Below are positions 1 through 8,595 of a stretch of DNA of 32,993 nucleotides, piece by piece. A program made the translations under genes and the position numbers. Under the pieces are notes generated by a model. It was not told the origin of the DNA. It worked only from the letters and a program-made list of their open reading frames with translations, and did not search any database. The DNA is from UMGS2069 sp900557585 (lineage in GTDB: Bacteria > Bacillota > Clostridia > Christensenellales > UBA1242), in NCBI GenBank assembly GCA_902476355.1, contig CABSCS010000010.1:1-32993 (forward strand), given 5' to 3'. How positions within the stretch are numbered: the stretch's first letter is position 1; every line of letters begins with the position of its first letter.

Positions 1-3000
1 TCTTTTGAACGAACTGTTCTCCCACTCTATCTCGTAGATTTGTTTGTAATCTATATATTCACTATGGTCATTATAGATGTTGAGAAGTGGTTGTTCGGCA
101 AGACGAAGTGCTTTATAATAAAAGTCTGAAATATCTCCAAACATGTCTCGTGTGTTGAGTGTTTTGTTTGTTTTGTCATATTTCATGTTCTTGATTGGAT
201 ACATATTCGAAAGTTTGCAACTTGTCAAAATTCCATTTGCAAAGCAGTTGAAATGTTCATTGGTGATAATGTTCATGAACTCTATCTTCTCGTTGATAAA
301 TTCTATCTTTGTAATCTTTACAAACTCGCCTTTATCATTATATGTTGTCATGCCAACTTTTGCGCCGTTTCCAACATATTCAAACTTTCCAGTTTCAAGG
401 CAGAACACACGGTGTCTTCTTGTGTCATCTGCACCAACCAAACGAAGTGACGAACCATCGCTGAACCAAACCATTGTGTATCGTGTTGTGGTTTGTGGCT
501 TTGTAATAAACAACGGAGTTGCAAGGTCGAAGCAACCTTTATCAAAGTTCCAAACAAGCAACTTATCTTTGTATGAAATATCTCTAAGTTTCTTGCGAAT
601 CCTCTTCTTGCGCTTCTCGTCATAGACATCTATTTCGGTGTCAGAAGACATACAAGTGTGTTCACAATAGAAAATAAGAGTTATATCTTTATTAAAAGTT
701 GGATTATCTTCTGTTTGGTTCCAATATTTACCAAGATTCTTCATTTGGTCTGTTGTCCAAGTTGAGCCGTAGACACTTCCATAAGACAATACTTTTACTG
801 TGTCTGTACAAACCAATCCATATTCATTCAAAATGTCATACCAAGTTGTTCCCTCATCAACTTTGATGGTTTTTCCCACTTGTTTCATTCCATATGACGA
901 TGTGGTTCCATAACCGTTATTATATGTATATTCAAACGATTCTGGAGAATCAAAATATACAAGTTTGTTTCCATTCTTGTCATAGATAGAAATCAGACCA
1001 CCACTAACGTTCCTGCCCTCTATCACAAATGTGATTTGAATTTTGTTTTTAGGTTTCGTATAAGACAAACCTTGAACATTGTTTATTGGAATGCTAGTAA
1101 CAGTATTTCCACTTGCATCAACTAGAGTTGAACCAACTTCAATAGTTATTGATTCTTTGTTATTATATGGAAGTTTGATTTCTTGCAAGTCCGCAGAATA
1201 AAGATTTAACATTTGAAGAACATTATCCACCCTTTCCATATTGAAAGATGAAAGATTCAAAGTTTTTAAACCAATGTTTCCACAGAACATATAACCCATG
1301 TCTGTTACTTTTGATGTATCAAATATGCTTAAATCAAGATATTGCAGTGTTGAATTATATTCGTCAATTATAACTTTGCCTGGTACCGCCGACATTGATT
1401 CAGCAGAAGATAAGAAGAACATATAACTCATGTCAGTTGTTTCAGAAGTGTTAAAATTGTTGAAAGTTATATTTTCAAGTTTAACTAAACCCTTAAACAA
1501 AGCATAACTATTCACTGGCGACTTTATTGTCCCAGAATATACAAATGCAATTCTTGTTGTGCCATTTGCATAAACACCAATACCCGTGCTTAATGTTCCA
1601 ATTTTAGAGTATCCGCTTGGGGCATTGTTTTCAAATGTAACATTGGTTAAAGTTGCATAGTTTATGGTTGTTGTCATATAGTTAGTTGAAGCAATTTGAG
1701 TTTTCCAGTCTCTTGGAAAATATACCGGACCAAAAGTTGACACATATGTCAAACTTGATGAGGTTTTTGCCGGAATGTTTGAAACAACCTCAAATGTGTC
1801 GGAGTTATAGAGCGTTGAACCAGTTGTGATAGGAAGTTCCGCAGTATTGTTGAATGGTGTTTTCAATGTGGCAATTTTGTTAGAAGAACCAAAGTTGAAC
1901 ATATATGAATATGATGTCACTTTTGACATATCAAAACTGCTTACATCCAAACTTGTCAAACTTGAACAATTATTAAATATCTGTGACATATTTGTAACAT
2001 TTGATGTGTCAAAATTGCTTACATCCATACTTTCCAATTTTTTGCACATACCAAACATTGCAGACATATCTGTAACTTTTGATGTGACAAATTTGCTTAC
2101 ATCCAAACTTGTTAGGCTTGAACACTGAAAAAACATATGAGACATACCAGTAACTTTTGATGTGTCAAATTTGCTTACATCCAAACTTGTTAGGCTTGAA
2201 CAGCTATAAAACATTCCATTCATATTTGTAACATTTGATGTGTTGAAATTGCTTACATCCAAACTTGTCAATTTTGAACACTGAAAAAACATATGAGACA
2301 TATCTTTAACATTTGAAGTATTGAAACCACGTACATCCAAACTTGTCAAACTTGAACAATCAGAAAACATACTATCCATATATATAACATTCGATGTGTC
2401 AAAGTTGTTTAAATCCAAACCTGTTAAACTTGAACAATTTTTAAACATGCAATGCATGGTTGTTACTTTCTTTGTGCTAAAGTTGCTTACATCTATATTC
2501 GTTAAACTTTTACAGTCATAAAACATGCGATACATGCTTGTTACATTTAATGTGTTGAAGTTACTTAAATCTACGGTTGTCAAACTTGTACAACCATCAA
2601 ACATATATGACATGCTTTTTGCTTTTGTTGTGTCAAAAACACTTGTATCAATTGTTGTGAGTTTTGATAAAGACTCAAATAAATGATAAGAATCTACTGG
2701 TGCGTAGATTTTTTCTGCAACAAAGGCTATTTCTGTTGCTGTTGTTCCTTTATAAACTGGAAGACCAGTTGAAAGTGTTCCAATTTGAGTGTATCCACTT
2801 GGAATTGTTGAAACAAACTTTATGCTTGTAAGATTTGCTGGGGTTACAGTTGTTGTCATATAAGTTGTTGACTTCAATTGAGTAGCCCAATCGTTTGGCA
2901 AATCAAAACTATCTTCAATCAGTTCAAGAACCCAAAAGCTTGACTTGCTTTCTTTTAAAACAACTTTCATGCTATTGGCGTTATAGCCATAGACATTTAT

Positions 3001-4434
3001 TTTTGAAATGTCCGGCGCGGTAAAAACACCTTTGAATGTTGCAAGAATGCCCGCAGTCCTTGAATTATCCACACAAATTGTGTAATTTGGGGTTTCGCCT
3101 GCATAGTCAAGAACGATAATCTTTCCAGACGTTGAAAGATTTATTATGCCATTTATAGAGGCACCAACTTTTGTTTTTATTGTTGATGAAGAGAAAATAT
3201 CATCATACACAGTTCCACCGTAAATGTTCAAAACACCAGTATTATAAATTCCATTTAAACTTGTACCCGAAGAGTCACCAATGTTAACCAAAAGTGCAGG
3301 GACAATTCCATTTGTTGAATAATAATCATATGAAACATCTCCCGTATAAAGCACAGTATCATACATATTCTCTTCAATGTCATAAGTGTCACGACAAAGC
3401 CAGCCACCTTTAAAGGTCGCTATTTCACCATACGCATTAACATTTGTACCATTTATTCTTGCAACATCATTTGCAACCTTTGAAAGAATAATATCAAAAG
3501 AAGAAGCCTCTGACCTGCTTAATAGATAAATTTTATCATTTCCTGCCTCTCTTCCAGATGATGTTTCACAATCTATTGTAGAAGTTTCAATATATTCCTT
3601 TTCTTGTGCCGAAAATGCTTCATTATAAAAGTCACCATTCAACCAAGAGCGTACACCACTGCCATAATATCCATTGTTATAGCCATAATCGTGTCCTTCA
3701 ATAATGTCTTTTGAAACCAGCAAAGCCTTTCCATTTTCAATTTTTGCAATTTGCCACATTATTGGTTTAACTTTAAAATAATAATCATTGCCACCAACAA
3801 TTTCTGTGGCATCAGTAAAATATCGTGCTTTCGCTGATTTAACCCTTATCTTTGCATACCACTCGTCGTCAGAGCCGAGATAATAGCCATTGGCATCAAC
3901 GTTGGTTTCGTCGATTGTGACATCGCTTGCTTTTATGGTTTGTGGATATGAACCAAACAAAGCATAGTTGCCGTTTGCATTTTTTACTCCATTTTCGTCA
4001 ACTCGGGTTAAATATGATTTTTGCCCAATTGTGCCACCTGTCATGGTAAAAGTTCCGTCATTATAAACTTGACTTCCCTTTGCCGACGCAACATTGCCCA
4101 TAATGGTTCCGCCCGAAAGGTTGAATGTTCCGCCTGATGAAACATATACCCCACCACCATTTTTGGCATTTCCACCAGACAAAGAGCCATTTGTCATGTT
4201 GAAACTGGACTTGTTGCCAACATAAATAAGCCCGCCAAGACCATCACTAGCAACAGTTCCACCCGAACTGCTTCCACCACCCTCATGTTGATCTCCGCCA
4301 GGGTTTTCATCTGTTTTCCCTGGAACCGAAGCAAGGGCAATGCTTGTTTCATTGAATGAAAAAAATCCAGCAGTCAGAATCATGACAACCGGAAGCAAAA
4401 GTGCGAATATAATTTTAAAGACTCCCTTTTGCAA
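1..4434 (-). CDS. Giant secreted BspA-like surface protein with C-terminal Hint domain (partial, runs off left edge)
   Basis: The minus-strand frame is open without a stop from 4434 to base 1, giving at least 1,478 codons. I chose a TTG start at 4434 because it follows an AGAGGG ribosome binding site (about 4439-4445), starts a signal peptide (charged MQK, hydrophobic core, ALA cleavage site near residue 35), and an in-frame stop lies 40 bases upstream. Domains in order: glycine-rich repeats of the GGGVYV/GGTFNLSGGTI type (about 60-138); a DUF6273-like domain (about 210-390) with KALLVSKDII, SWLNGDFYNEAFS and NGIVPALLV signatures; a linker module (515-590); ten 26-residue BspA/DUF285-type leucine-rich repeats (593-852); a second copy of the linker module (909-985) with more degenerate repeats; then a Hint domain (1261-1406) with Cys1261, T1338-x-x-H1341 and H1394, ending in NGILTSC. 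About 72 further residues follow. Probably exported and cell-surface attached; no anchor is visible in the window. The function is inferred as adhesion or processing. Confidence 0.9.
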   Translation of the reverse strand, partial: MQKGVFKIIFALLLPVVMILTAGFFSFNETSIALASVPGKTDENPGGDQHEGGGSSSGGTVASDGLGGLIYVGNKSSFNMTNGSLSGGNAKNGGGVYVSSGGTFNLSGGTIMGNVASAKGSQVYNDGTFTMTGGTIGQKSYLTRVDENGVKNANGNYALFGSYPQTIKASDVTIDETNVDANGYYLGSDDEWYAKIRVKSAKARYFTDATEIVGGNDYYFKVKPIMWQIAKIENGKALLVSKDIIEGHDYGYNNGYYGSGVRSWLNGDFYNEAFSAQEKEYIETSTIDCETSSGREAGNDKIYLLSRSEASSFDIILSKVANDVARINGTNVNAYGEIATFKGGWLCRDTYDIEENMYDTVLYTGDVSYDYYSTNGIVPALLVNIGDSSGTSLNGIYNTGVLNIYGGTVYDDIFSSSTIKTKVGASINGIINLSTSGKIIVLDYAGETPNYTICVDNSRTAGILATFKGVFTAPDISKINVYGYNANSMKVVLKESKSSFWVLELIEDSFDLPNDWATQLKSTTYMTTTVTPANLTSIKFVSTIPSGYTQIGTLSTGLPVYKGTTATEIAFVAEKIYAPVDSYHLFESLSKLTTIDTSVFDTTKAKSMSYMFDGCTSLTTVDLSNFNTLNVTSMYRMFYDCKSLTNIDVSNFSTKKVTTMHCMFKNCSSLTGLDLNNFDTSNVIYMDSMFSDCSSLTSLDVRGFNTSNVKDMSHMFFQCSKLTSLDVSNFNTSNVTNMNGMFYSCSSLTSLDVSKFDTSKVTGMSHMFFQCSSLTSLDVSKFVTSKVTDMSAMFGMCKKLESMDVSNFDTSNVTNMSQIFNNCSSLTSLDVSSFDMSKVTSYSYMFNFGSSNKIATLKTPFNNTAELPITTGSTLYNSDTFEVVSNIPAKTSSSLTYVSTFGPVYFPRDWKTQIASTNYMTTTINYATLTNVTFENNAPSGYSKIGTLSTGIGVYANGTTRIAFVYSGTIKSPVNSYALFKGLVKLENITFNNFNTSETTDMSYMFFLSSAESMSAVPGKVIIDEYNSTLQYLDLSIFDTSKVTDMGYMFCGNIGLKTLNLSSFNMERVDNVLQMLNLYSADLQEIKLPYNNKESITIEVGSTLVDASGNTVTSIPINNVQGLSYTKPKNKIQITFVIEGRNVSGGLISIYDKNGNKLVYFDSPESFEYTYNNGYGTTSSYGMKQVGKTIKVDEGTTWYDILNEYGLVCTDTVKVLSYGSVYGSTWTTDQMKNLGKYWNQTEDNPTFNKDITLIFYCEHTCMSSDTEIDVYDEKRKKRIRKKLRDISYKDKLLVWNFDKGCFDLATPLFITKPQTTTRYTMVWFSDGSSLRLVGADDTRRHRVFCLETGKFEYVGNGAKVGMTTYNDKGEFVKITKIEFINEKIEFMNIITNEHFNCFANGILTSCKLSNMYPIKNMKYDKTNKTLNTRDMFGDISDFYYKALRLAEQPLLNIYNDHSEYIDYKQIYEIEWENSSFKR
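1879..2658 (-). repeat. Ten tandem 78-bp units coding BspA/DUF285 leucine-rich repeats
   Basis: A TACATCCAAACTTGT-like anchor recurs on the plus strand at 1942, 2020, 2098, 2176, 2254, 2332, 2410, 2488, 2566 and 2644 (the outer copies diverged), always exactly 78 bases apart. Each unit codes 26 residues of the pattern TSLDVSNFDTSNVTxM followed by MFxxCSSL, typical of DUF285/BspA-like surface repeats. Constant length with drifting sequence points to an old tandem expansion kept in register. Such tracts are prone to recombination, so copy number may vary between strains. Confidence 0.9.
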
Positions 4435-4509
4435 AATTTCCCTCTTTTCGATGCATTTTTTACATTTTATATTTCAAATACGCAATAATGCACCCATTTT
4501 TACGTAAAT

Positions 4510-4539
4510 ATCTTACCACCATGCAAAATATCTTGTCAA
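4510..4539 (-). promoter_or_regulatory. Vegetative promoter of the surface-protein gene
   Basis: On the minus strand a perfect -35 TTGACA (4534-4539) is followed by 18 bases and a -10 TAAGAT (4510-4515). Transcription would start near 4503, leaving a leader of about 70 bases before the TTG start at 4434. Confidence 0.7.
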
Positions 4540-4613
4540 ACACATTTAAAAGATAAAAATAAACACATTTGTGTTTTTAAATTTCACCACAACAAACTCA
4601 AATATAATAAAAA

Positions 4614-4636
4614 AATACAGACTTGATGTCTGTATT
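4614..4636 (-). terminator. Bidirectional intrinsic terminator
   Basis: A perfect 9-base-pair stem AATACAGAC / GTCTGTATT with a 5-base loop. On the minus strand the stem runs into a run of seven T, on the plus strand into TATTTATTTT. It sits between the rpoC tail and the promoter of the surface-protein gene, and would stop transcription leaving the rpoBC side. Confidence 0.8.
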
Positions 4637-4732
4637 TATTTTGCATATTCTATGATGATTGTATACAATTATTTGTTAAACATAAGTGCAACAAGAAACC
4701 ATATAAAATTTACATAGTGAAGTTATCAAATA

Positions 4733-4765
4733 GAGCGAAATTTGCATGCATAAGACATAAAAAAG
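4733..4765. repeat. Diverged third copy of the intergenic repeat of 13169-13228 / 13681-13740
   Basis: The segment contains AGAGCGAAATTTGCATGCAT followed by AAGACATAAAAAAGG. This matches the second half of the two near-identical repeats beside tuf with only a few differences. Like the copy at 13681 it lies just beyond the end of a minus-strand housekeeping gene. Confidence 0.6.
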
Positions 4766-4908
4766 GAAAAGCCACAGGGCAAAATGTAGTTATAAATTAT
4801 TAGTGAATAGTGATGAGGTAGTTTGATAATTACAAACAACAAATATAGACCTTTAATCTATACTTGCTTTATCAATTCCGTGTAGTCAAGTAGCAGATTT
4901 GATTATAT

Positions 4909-5040
4909 TTTCGAGCTAAAAACCCCAAACAAGGCTCGCGATTGTATCTTGCGGTACATCGGAGTTCTTGTTTGGGGTTTTTAGCCAAAAAGATAATTAA
5001 AAATGCGGTTTCAAATCCCGCCGCCTCGGTAGAGAGACGG
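4909..5040 (-). ncRNA. Structured intergenic element, copy 1 (rpoC 3' region)
   Basis: On the minus strand, about 130 bases just after the rpoC stop align with plus-strand 13365-13497. Exact identity covers 18 bases (4976-4993 here, 13412-13429 there), and 21 of 24 bases match in the apical part (4939-4962 versus 13443-13466). The long outer stem is a perfect 19-base-pair inverted repeat (4915-4933 with 4967-4985); inside it is a smaller stem CGAU/AUCG extended by GUA/UAC around a CAAGA loop. Where the two copies differ in the outer arms, pairing is kept. It may be a small RNA, a 3'-end element or a palindromic repeat; I do not recognise a family. Confidence 0.5.
4915..4985 (-). terminator. 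Large palindrome, likely rpoC terminator
   Basis: A perfect 19-base inverted repeat (GCTAAAAACCCCAAACAAG at 4915-4933 and its complement at 4967-4985) with a 33-base structured loop. The minus-strand 3' arm ends GGGGTTTTTAG, so it can act as an intrinsic terminator 63 bases after the rpoC stop. It is the core of the structured element above. Confidence 0.6.
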
Positions 5041-5047
5041 AATTAGA

Positions 5048-8000
5048 TTATTTTAATACTGGAGACATCTCACGGTACTTCTTCAATCCAGTTCCGGCTG
5101 GAATGAGTTTACCAATGATAACGTTTCCTTTAAGACCAACAAGAGGGTCAACCTTTCCACAAATTGCAGCATCTGTAAGAACACGAACTGTCTCTTGGAA
5201 TGACGCAGCAGACAAGAAACTGTCGGTTGCAAGAGATGCTTTTGTAATTGGAAGGAGAACTCTTTTTGCTGTTGCTGGTTCGCCATCGTTTGCAATTGCT
5301 CTTTCGTTTTCTTCTTCATATTTGAAGATATCAACGGTTTCTCCTGGGAGAAGGTCGGTGTCACCAGACTCGGTAACTTTAACCTTGCGGAGCATTTGAC
5401 GAATGATGATTTCCATATGTTTATCGTTAACATCTACAGAGTTGTTCTTATAAACTTTCAAAACTTCTCTCATCAAATAGTCTTGAACACCCTTGATTCC
5501 CATTGTTTCGAGAATATCATGAGGGTTAAGAGGACCTTCGGTGAGTGGAGTTCCTGGTTCAACTTTGTCGCCAACTTTAACCTTGTATTTTGCAAGATAT
5601 GGAGTTGGATATTCAATTGAACCGTCACCAGTTGAAATTGTAACAATACGTTTTGCTTCGTCAATGTTTTCAACTTTTCCTGTAACTTGGCTGATAACAG
5701 CAACACCTTTTGGTTTCTTTGCTTCGAAAAGTTCTTCAACACGAGGAAGACCACGAGTGATATCGTCTGCAGATGCAGTTCCACCGGCTTGGAAGACCTT
5801 CATTGTAAGTTGGGTTCCAGGTTCACCGATAGATTGAGCAGCAATAATACCAACTGCTTCACCAACTTCAACCATGTCACGAGAAGCCATGTTTCTTCCG
5901 TAACATTTTGCACAGCAACCATATTTGCTCTTGCATGTGAAGACAGTTCTGATTTCAACTTCTTCAATGCCAGCATTTTCAATTGCTTTTGCTTGGTCGA
6001 GAGTGATCATTTCATTGCCTTTTGCAAGAACTTCGCCAGTTTTTGGATCGATAACATCGTTTACAGGGCAACGACCATAGATTCTTTCTTTCAAAGATTC
6101 AACTTTTGTTGAACCATCATAAATTGCTGAAACTTTCATTCCTTTTGGTTTTTCGCCACGAGCAGCATAGCAGTCTTCTTCATCAACAACAACTTCTTGT
6201 GCAACGTCAACCAAACGACGAGTAAGATACCCAGCGTCGGCGGTTTTAAGCGCCTTATCAACCATTCCTTTACGTCCACCACGAGTTGAAATGAAATACT
6301 CAATTACAGAGAATCCATCTTTATATGACGAACGAATAGGAACTTCGATAACTTTACCAGATGTTGACACCATGATTCCGCAAAGACCAGCAAGTTGGCA
6401 CATGTTACCAGCGTTACCACGAGCAGCAGAGTCAACCATCATTTTAAGTGGGTTGTCTTGGTCATAGGCTTTCATGGTTGCAACTTCCATTTTCTTCATG
6501 GCACCATTCCAGATTTCTGTAATTTTCATGCTCTTTTCTTCTGGGGTGATAAGTCCACGACGATATTGTTTGTTTGCAACAGATGCAAGTTCGTCTGCTT
6601 CATGAATGATATCCATTCTTTCAGGCGCAACTTTAACATCGAACAAGTTTGCAGTGATACATGCTTTTGTTGAATATTTGAAGCCTTGCTCTTTCAAAAC
6701 GTCAAGAAGTTTTGCAGTTTCGGTTGGTCCAAGGTTATCATAGCAAGCCTTGATGATTGCTTTGATTTGTTTCTTTCCAACAGGAGAATCAACTTCATAT
6801 TTAAGCATGTCTTCTGGGGTTTTTCTTTCAATAAGATTGATATTTGCAGGAAGATTTCTGTTGAAAATGATCTTACCAACAGTTGTTGGAACAATTCCAC
6901 GGTGCATTACGCCATCAACTTCAACCTCACGGCGAACATTGATTTTAGAGTGAAGTGTTATAAAGCCTGTTTGATATGCCATTATTGCTTCATCTTCGGT
7001 TGCAAAAGTCATTCCCTCACCCTTTTCACCAGCACGGTCCATTGTAAGATAATAGTTACCAATGATCATGTCTTGTGAAGGAACGGTGATAGGTTCACCA
7101 TCGGCAAGTTTCAAAATGTTGTTTGATGCAAGCATCAAGAATCTTGCTTCGGCTTGCGCGTCAATTGAAAGTGGAACGTGAACAGCCATTTGGTCACCAT
7201 CGAAGTCGGCACCAAACGCTGGGCAAGCAAGTGGGTGAAGTTTCATTGCTCTTCCTTCAACCAAAAGTGGTTCGAAGGCTTGAACAGAAAGACGGTGAAG
7301 TGAAGGCGCACGGTTCAAAAGAACTGGGTGGTCTTTGATAACGTCTTCCAAAACATCCCAAACAATTGGTCTTGCGCGTTCAACAATTCTCTTTGCGCTT
7401 TTAATGTTATGGGTTTGGTTAAGGTCTACAAGTCTTCTCATTACAAATGGTTTGAAAAGTTCAAGAGCCATTTCTTTTGGAAGACCGCATTGATAAATTT
7501 TAAGGTTTGGTCCAACAACGATAACTGAACGACCAGAATAGTCAACACGTTTACCAAGAAGGTTTTGACGGAAACGACCTTGTTTTCCGCGAAGAAGTGC
7601 TGAAAGAGATTTAAGTTCACGGTTTCCAGCACCGGTGAGTGCTTTTCCACGACGACCGTTATCAATCAAAGCGTCAACAGCCTCTTGAAGCATACGTTTT
7701 TCGTTTCTGATGATAATGTCAGGAGCACCAAGTTCGATAAGTTTTTTCAAACGGTTGTTACGGTTGATAACACGACGATACAAATCGTTAAGGTCGGTTG
7801 TTGCAAATCTACCACCGTCAAGTTGAATCATAGGACGAAGATCAGGTGGAATTACTGGAATAACATCCAAAATCATCCATTCTGGCTTTGAACCATTTCT
7901 CTTGAATGCTTCAAGAAGACGGAGTTTTTTCGCAGCGTTAAGTTTCTTTTGACCTTTTGAGTTGTTGAGGATTTCTCTTTCCTTTTTAGCCTCTCCCTCA

Positions 8001-8554
8001 ATGTCTACCATTGAAAGAAGTTCCTTTACAGCCTCGGCACCCATGCCAGCACGAAATGCTTTTGGTCCAAAGGTTTCAACAGCCTCTCTATATTCTCTAT
8101 CATTAAGAATTTGTTTAAATTCAAGAGTTGTTTGACCTGGGTCGATAACAACATATGATGTGAAATAGAGCACTTGTTCAAGGGCTTTAAGTGACATGTC
8201 AAGAATGGTTCCAATTCTTGATGGAACACCCTTGAAATACCAAATATGAGAAACAGGAGAAACAAGTTCAATGTGTCCCATTCTTTCACGACGAACTTTT
8301 GAACGAGTTACTTCAACACCACATTTGTCGCAGATAACGCCTTTATATCTAATTCTTTTATATTTTCCGCAATGACATTCCCAGTCTTTGGTTGGTCCAA
8401 AGATTCTTTCGCAATAAAGACCATCGCGCTCTGGTTTTTGAGTACGATAGTTGATGGTTTCAGGCTTTGTAACTTCGCCATATGACCATTCACGAATTTT
8501 CTCTGGACTTGCAAGACCGATTTGTATTGAGTCAAAATTATTTAATTCAAACAT
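5048..8554 (-). CDS. rpoC: DNA-directed RNA polymerase subunit beta'
   Basis: The protein is 1,168 residues, a normal length for a Gram-positive beta' subunit without large insertions. Visible features: N-terminal zinc ribbon with Cys60, 62, 75 and 78; the catalytic magnesium loop GADFDGDQ near residue 450; a second zinc site (CKSKYGCCAKC, about 875-888); bridge helix ending ISTRGGRKG; trigger loop TQLTMKVFQAGG. It partners RpoB in the core enzyme. The start at 8554 follows an AGAGGA site, and only 41 bases separate it from rpoB, so the two are one operon. Several near-invariant residues are changed: Arg to Cys725 in the usual GMRGLM, His to Arg758 in the bridge helix, Arg to Lys919 and the trigger-loop His to Gln922. 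Confidence 0.98.
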   Translation of the reverse strand: MFELNNFDSIQIGLASPEKIREWSYGEVTKPETINYRTQKPERDGLYCERIFGPTKDWECHCGKYKRIRYKGVICDKCGVEVTRSKVRRERMGHIELVSPVSHIWYFKGVPSRIGTILDMSLKALEQVLYFTSYVVIDPGQTTLEFKQILNDREYREAVETFGPKAFRAGMGAEAVKELLSMVDIEGEAKKEREILNNSKGQKKLNAAKKLRLLEAFKRNGSKPEWMILDVIPVIPPDLRPMIQLDGGRFATTDLNDLYRRVINRNNRLKKLIELGAPDIIIRNEKRMLQEAVDALIDNGRRGKALTGAGNRELKSLSALLRGKQGRFRQNLLGKRVDYSGRSVIVVGPNLKIYQCGLPKEMALELFKPFVMRRLVDLNQTHNIKSAKRIVERARPIVWDVLEDVIKDHPVLLNRAPSLHRLSVQAFEPLLVEGRAMKLHPLACPAFGADFDGDQMAVHVPLSIDAQAEARFLMLASNNILKLADGEPITVPSQDMIIGNYYLTMDRAGEKGEGMTFATEDEAIMAYQTGFITLHSKINVRREVEVDGVMHRGIVPTTVGKIIFNRNLPANINLIERKTPEDMLKYEVDSPVGKKQIKAIIKACYDNLGPTETAKLLDVLKEQGFKYSTKACITANLFDVKVAPERMDIIHEADELASVANKQYRRGLITPEEKSMKITEIWNGAMKKMEVATMKAYDQDNPLKMMVDSAARGNAGNMCQLAGLCGIMVSTSGKVIEVPIRSSYKDGFSVIEYFISTRGGRKGMVDKALKTADAGYLTRRLVDVAQEVVVDEEDCYAARGEKPKGMKVSAIYDGSTKVESLKERIYGRCPVNDVIDPKTGEVLAKGNEMITLDQAKAIENAGIEEVEIRTVFTCKSKYGCCAKCYGRNMASRDMVEVGEAVGIIAAQSIGEPGTQLTMKVFQAGGTASADDITRGLPRVEELFEAKKPKGVAVISQVTGKVENIDEAKRIVTISTGDGSIEYPTPYLAKYKVKVGDKVEPGTPLTEGPLNPHDILETMGIKGVQDYLMREVLKVYKNNSVDVNDKHMEIIIRQMLRKVKVTESGDTDLLPGETVDIFKYEEENERAIANDGEPATAKRVLLPITKASLATDSFLSAASFQETVRVLTDAAICGKVDPLVGLKGNVIIGKLIPAGTGLKKYREMSPVLK

Positions 8555-8595
8555 ATTTTATTTCCTCTTATTTCGCAAGATTTTTTTGGATTTTA

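Larger units (their letters stand above)
4435..5047. other. Intergenic region between surface protein and rpoC: repeats, terminators, structured element
   Basis: No gene is supported in this 613-base gap. It holds the surface-gene promoter, the terminator at 4614-4636, a diverged copy (about 4733-4765) of a repeat found twice near tuf, a 27-base stretch (about 4799-4826) resembling 17420-17446, and the structured element at 4909-5040 whose palindrome probably ends rpoC transcription. Confidence 0.7.

Noticed and set aside
1826..2521. Plus-strand frames with repeated TSKLVKLEQ-type segments
   Set aside because: They are the complement of the tandem repeats of the real minus-strand surface gene, which has a signal peptide, ribosome binding site and known domains.
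5005..5021. tRNA T-arm-like GGTTTCAAATCC
   Set aside because: The T-stem closing pair is T:C, and no acceptor, D or anticodon arm can be fitted around it; the bases belong to the duplicated structured element.
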